64,000 bases of DNA, taken from positions 124,001-188,000 of the forward strand of contig NZ_RIAX01000005.1 of assembly GCF_003719725.1 (NCBI RefSeq), in the 5' to 3' direction. The notes beneath the pieces were generated by a model. The model made no database searches and was not told the origin of the DNA. It saw only the letters and a program-made list of their open reading frames with translations. The translations under genes and the position numbers were made by a program. This document shows positions 61,931 through 64,000 of the stretch, in pieces. Every line of letters starts with the position of its first letter. The stretch's first letter is position 1. This DNA is from Planococcus salinus (GTDB taxonomy: Bacteria > Bacillota > Bacilli > Bacillales_A > Planococcaceae).

Positions 61931-63130
61931 ATGGACCAATTATTCAATAAATTAGATGAGTTGTTTGATGAGATCGTTGAGATTCGCCGCTATCTTCATA
62001 AATATCCCGAACTGTCTTTTGAAGAAACGGAAACGGCAAAATACATTGCAGATTTCCATAAGAATTTGGGCCATGAGGTACGGGAACATGTAGGCGGCAA
62101 TGGTGTGCTTGCTTATTTAAAAGGAGATAAACCCGGTCCGACAATTGCTCTTCGCGCTGACTTTGATGCGCTGCCGATTCAGGAACAGACGGATGTGCCT
62201 TTCAAATCCACAAATGAAGGCGTCATGCATGCCTGTGGACATGACGGACATACAGCTACATTGTTAGGTCTTGCCAAAGCGCTCAACAGCATGAAATCTG
62301 AAATTGAAGGGACTGTGTTATTTCTCCACCAGCACGCTGAGGAATTGCCTCCAGGCGGCGCAATCGCCATGATTGAAGACGGCTGCCTGGAAGGGGTCGA
62401 TGTGATTTTCGGAACCCATTTGCAAGCCCAGATACCGCTCGGGGAAATCGCTTATCGTTCAGGTCCTTTGCAAGCTGCTCCTGACAAATTCGATATTAAG
62501 ATTATCGGTAAAGGCGGTCATGGCGCCAACCCGCACGAAACAAAAGACAGCATTGTCATCGGTGGCCAGCTGATCAACAACCTTCAGCAGATTGTCAGCA
62601 GACGAATCGATCCTTTGGAATCCGCCGTAGTCTCCATCTGTAACTTCGAAGCAAAAAATCCTTATAATGTGATTGCGGATACGGCTGTCATGTCGGGAAC
62701 CGTCCGGACCTTCAAAGAAGAGATCCGCAGCTTTATCGAAAAGGAAATCGACCGTGTCATCGAAGGGACTTGTCTGGTTTCCGGAGCAGATTATGAATAC
62801 ACCTATACCCGTGGTTATCCGACAACCGTCAATCACAAAGAAGAAACCGAATTTATTGCGGCTTTGGCCCCTTCTGTCCCGGGAGTCGAGACTGTGAAAG
62901 AAACGGAACCAATCATGGGCGGAGAAGATTTCTCTTACTATCTGCAAAACGTCAAAGGCACCTTCTTCTTTACAGGAGCCAAAAACCCGGACACCGATGA
63001 AGCTTTTCCGCATCATCACCCGAAATTTGATATCGACGAACGTGCCTTGCTGACGGCAGCGAAAGTTTTGGGTGCTGCAACGTTAAGCTATGCAAAAAAA
63101 GAAGAACCCCTAGTGAATACAGCCCAATAA
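61931..63130 (+). CDS. M20-family amidohydrolase
   Basis: 399 aa. Metal and catalytic motifs are MHACGHDGHTATLLGLAKAL, LHQHAEELPPGGAIAMIEDG, KIIGKGGHGANPHETKDSIV and MGGEDFSYYLQNVKGTFFFT; HHHPKFDIDERAL near the end is also typical. These are IAA-amino acid/hippurate hydrolase-type peptidases that cleave N-acyl amino acids in the cytosol. The ATG at 61931 is seven bases after AAGGAGG (the TTG just before it is closer to the site). It is the third M20D enzyme in the window, standing alone. A possible promoter lies in the AT-rich 80 bases upstream. Confidence 0.92.
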   Translation: MDQLFNKLDELFDEIVEIRRYLHKYPELSFEETETAKYIADFHKNLGHEVREHVGGNGVLAYLKGDKPGPTIALRADFDALPIQEQTDVPFKSTNEGVMHACGHDGHTATLLGLAKALNSMKSEIEGTVLFLHQHAEELPPGGAIAMIEDGCLEGVDVIFGTHLQAQIPLGEIAYRSGPLQAAPDKFDIKIIGKGGHGANPHETKDSIVIGGQLINNLQQIVSRRIDPLESAVVSICNFEAKNPYNVIADTAVMSGTVRTFKEEIRSFIEKEIDRVIEGTCLVSGADYEYTYTRGYPTTVNHKEETEFIAALAPSVPGVETVKETEPIMGGEDFSYYLQNVKGTFFFTGAKNPDTDEAFPHHHPKFDIDERALLTAAKVLGAATLSYAKKEEPLVNTAQ

Positions 63131-63182
63131 ACATGAGTGTCTTACTGCCCGTTTAAAGAATACAATCTGATTAAGCTGGATA

Positions 63183-63335
63183 ATACGCCCTGCGTCAGAC
63201 ACTTTTATGACTATTTCACTTACGCGATAAACAGACGAATGCCGTGTCCTGAAACCTTTGGGGTTTCTGGACACGGCTGTTTCAGTATCTGATTTTCTTA
63301 TTTACATTGGATTCTCTTCAGTACAGAAGAGACAT
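63183..63335 (+). repeat. Hairpin repeat copy N (full length)
   Basis: Left end ATACGCCCTGCGTCAGACAC with TTTTATGACTATTTCAC, then ACGCGATAAACAGACGAA, core GCCGTGTCCTGAAACC and GGGTTTCTGGACACGGC, then TGTTTCAGTATCTG, right part ATTCTCTTCAGTACAGAAGA. It lies about 55 bases after the stop of the M20 gene and before the convergent last gene, so it could terminate both. Confidence 0.85.
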
Positions 63336-63385
63336 TTTCTCTTTTCCAGCAGTTCTCAAACATTCTTTATTTTCTTTAGATACTA

Positions 63386-64000
63386 TTAATTTAACATCTC
63401 TAAACCTTCTAGAAACATATCTGTTATCGTATATAAATGCTCTCCTGCAATGAAAAATGAAAGATCATCTCTCTCTGTCAACCCTGTGATTATATATCCG
63501 TTAGCTCCTCGCTGGTGCTCTATCATTTGAATTGTGTGGACGTAAAGTTCTTCGTCTTTTTCAGTTGCAGGAATGGCATTAACTTCATACACGTTTAATA
63601 ATTCATTAAACTCACTTGTCCATCTAATTAAATCATCGACAATGTTCTGATTTTCATAACCATCCATCGCTAAGATTTCAAAGTTACTTCCAATTAAATC
63701 TAATTGATTTCTGAAACTCTTATAATACATGTCGTTATATTCTTTGAATGATGAACTATATTCTGTTTTACCAATAGTTTCTTGTATATCTGCTTCCACT
63801 TCTTCCGATTCTTCAACGGCTTCCTCAGCTTGTGCATTCTCTAAAGCTATTTTTCTCTCTTCATCAGTTAATCCAGTTTCAAAATTTAATTCGCTTGATT
63901 TTATGTATAAAGTATAAGCATCACCTACAGAGTCTAGTGCTTTACTAACGCTAACATCTTCAGAACTTTCATATCTTCTACTAACTTGCAGTTGGCTTCC
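63386..64000 (-). CDS. Hypothetical protein (5' end outside window)
   Basis: At least 204 codons. The frame stays open to the window edge: upstream of the apparent start at 63799 (a GTG) it continues through EEAVEESEEVEADIQETIGK back to QLQVSRRYESSEDVSVSKAL with no stop, so the gene extends beyond 64000. The visible part is acidic and mainly helical (ALDSVGDAYTLYIKSSELNF, KEYNDMYYKSFRNQLDLIGS) and ends YTITDMFLEGLEMLN. No domain is recognised. The N-terminus, which might carry a signal peptide, is not visible. Confidence 0.7.
   Translation of the reverse strand, partial: GSQLQVSRRYESSEDVSVSKALDSVGDAYTLYIKSSELNFETGLTDEERKIALENAQAEEAVEESEEVEADIQETIGKTEYSSSFKEYNDMYYKSFRNQLDLIGSNFEILAMDGYENQNIVDDLIRWTSEFNELLNVYEVNAIPATEKDEELYVHTIQMIEHQRGANGYIITGLTERDDLSFFIAGEHLYTITDMFLEGLEMLN

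Noticed and set aside
17304-63335. CRISPR-like array from the recurring GCCGTGTC hairpins
   Set aside because: Copies are kilobases apart, not regularly spaced, have no spacers and no cas genes nearby.

Overview
The window looks like the chromosome of a Gram-positive bacterium of the Bacillota, most likely Planococcaceae (Planococcus-like). The pointers are strong AAGGAGG-type ribosome binding sites, intrinsic terminators, a C30 carotenoid pair (crtN-crtM), two SLH-domain surface proteins, a pyruvate phosphate dikinase with its PpsR-type regulator, a GSP17M/YsnF stress protein behind a SigB-like promoter, and Bacillus-type families (YetF/DUF421, DUF6241). The genus is inferred, since no rRNA or marker gene was seen. 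All family names come from reading motifs, not from searches.

Positions 1-29 kb are mostly ordinary chromosome. A minus-strand operon of RpiR regulator, M20 hydrolase, GNAT and enolase-superfamily racemase (MenC/NSAR type) matches the known route that turns D-amino acids into L-amino acids through N-succinyl intermediates. After it come an aldo/keto reductase, a double AhpD-like protein, an intracellular trypsin-like protease fused to a NUC nuclease, a lipoprotein Zn-peptidase, an SLH protein, tRNA-Leu(CAG), an AraC/GyrI regulator, crtN-crtM, an M20 amidohydrolase, a decayed tRNA-Leu copy, ppdK-ppsR, corA, small envelope proteins and a divergent Prs.

Positions 29-61 kb form an AT-richer accessory region. 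It holds four solitary PD-(D/E)XK nuclease-like genes (two of them paralogues), a NERD-helicase plus TPR/OB-like protein operon, a decayed SF1 helicase, a three-gene operon (DUF697-like membrane protein, membrane-anchored QxK nuclease-like protein, DUF2325 protein), a frameshifted Api92-like gene, a ComM-like AAA+ ATPase followed 6 bp later by a REP-associated tyrosine transposase (RAYT), a second SLH protein, a TRADD-N-associated-type membrane protein and an HTH/PIN toxin-antitoxin pair. A TetR-MMPL exporter cassette occurs twice (34.2-37.6 and 56.0-59.4 kb), flanking the core of this region.

Running through the window is a family of about 150-bp elements with terminal inverted repeats (CGCCCCTGTGT / ACACAGGGGCG) around a GC-rich hairpin with the GCCGTGTC / GACACGGC stem. 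I count at least eleven full or hairpin copies plus end remnants, all in the same orientation. One lies 52 bp downstream of the RAYT gene, and two form the right boundary of the TetR-MMPL duplication. The hairpins are followed by T-runs and sit beside gene ends, so they probably also act as terminators. This RAYT plus oriented hairpin repeat, and the two multi-gene nuclease/helicase operons, are the best candidates for undescribed systems. The last gene (63386 to the window end) and the first (window start to 980) run off the window.
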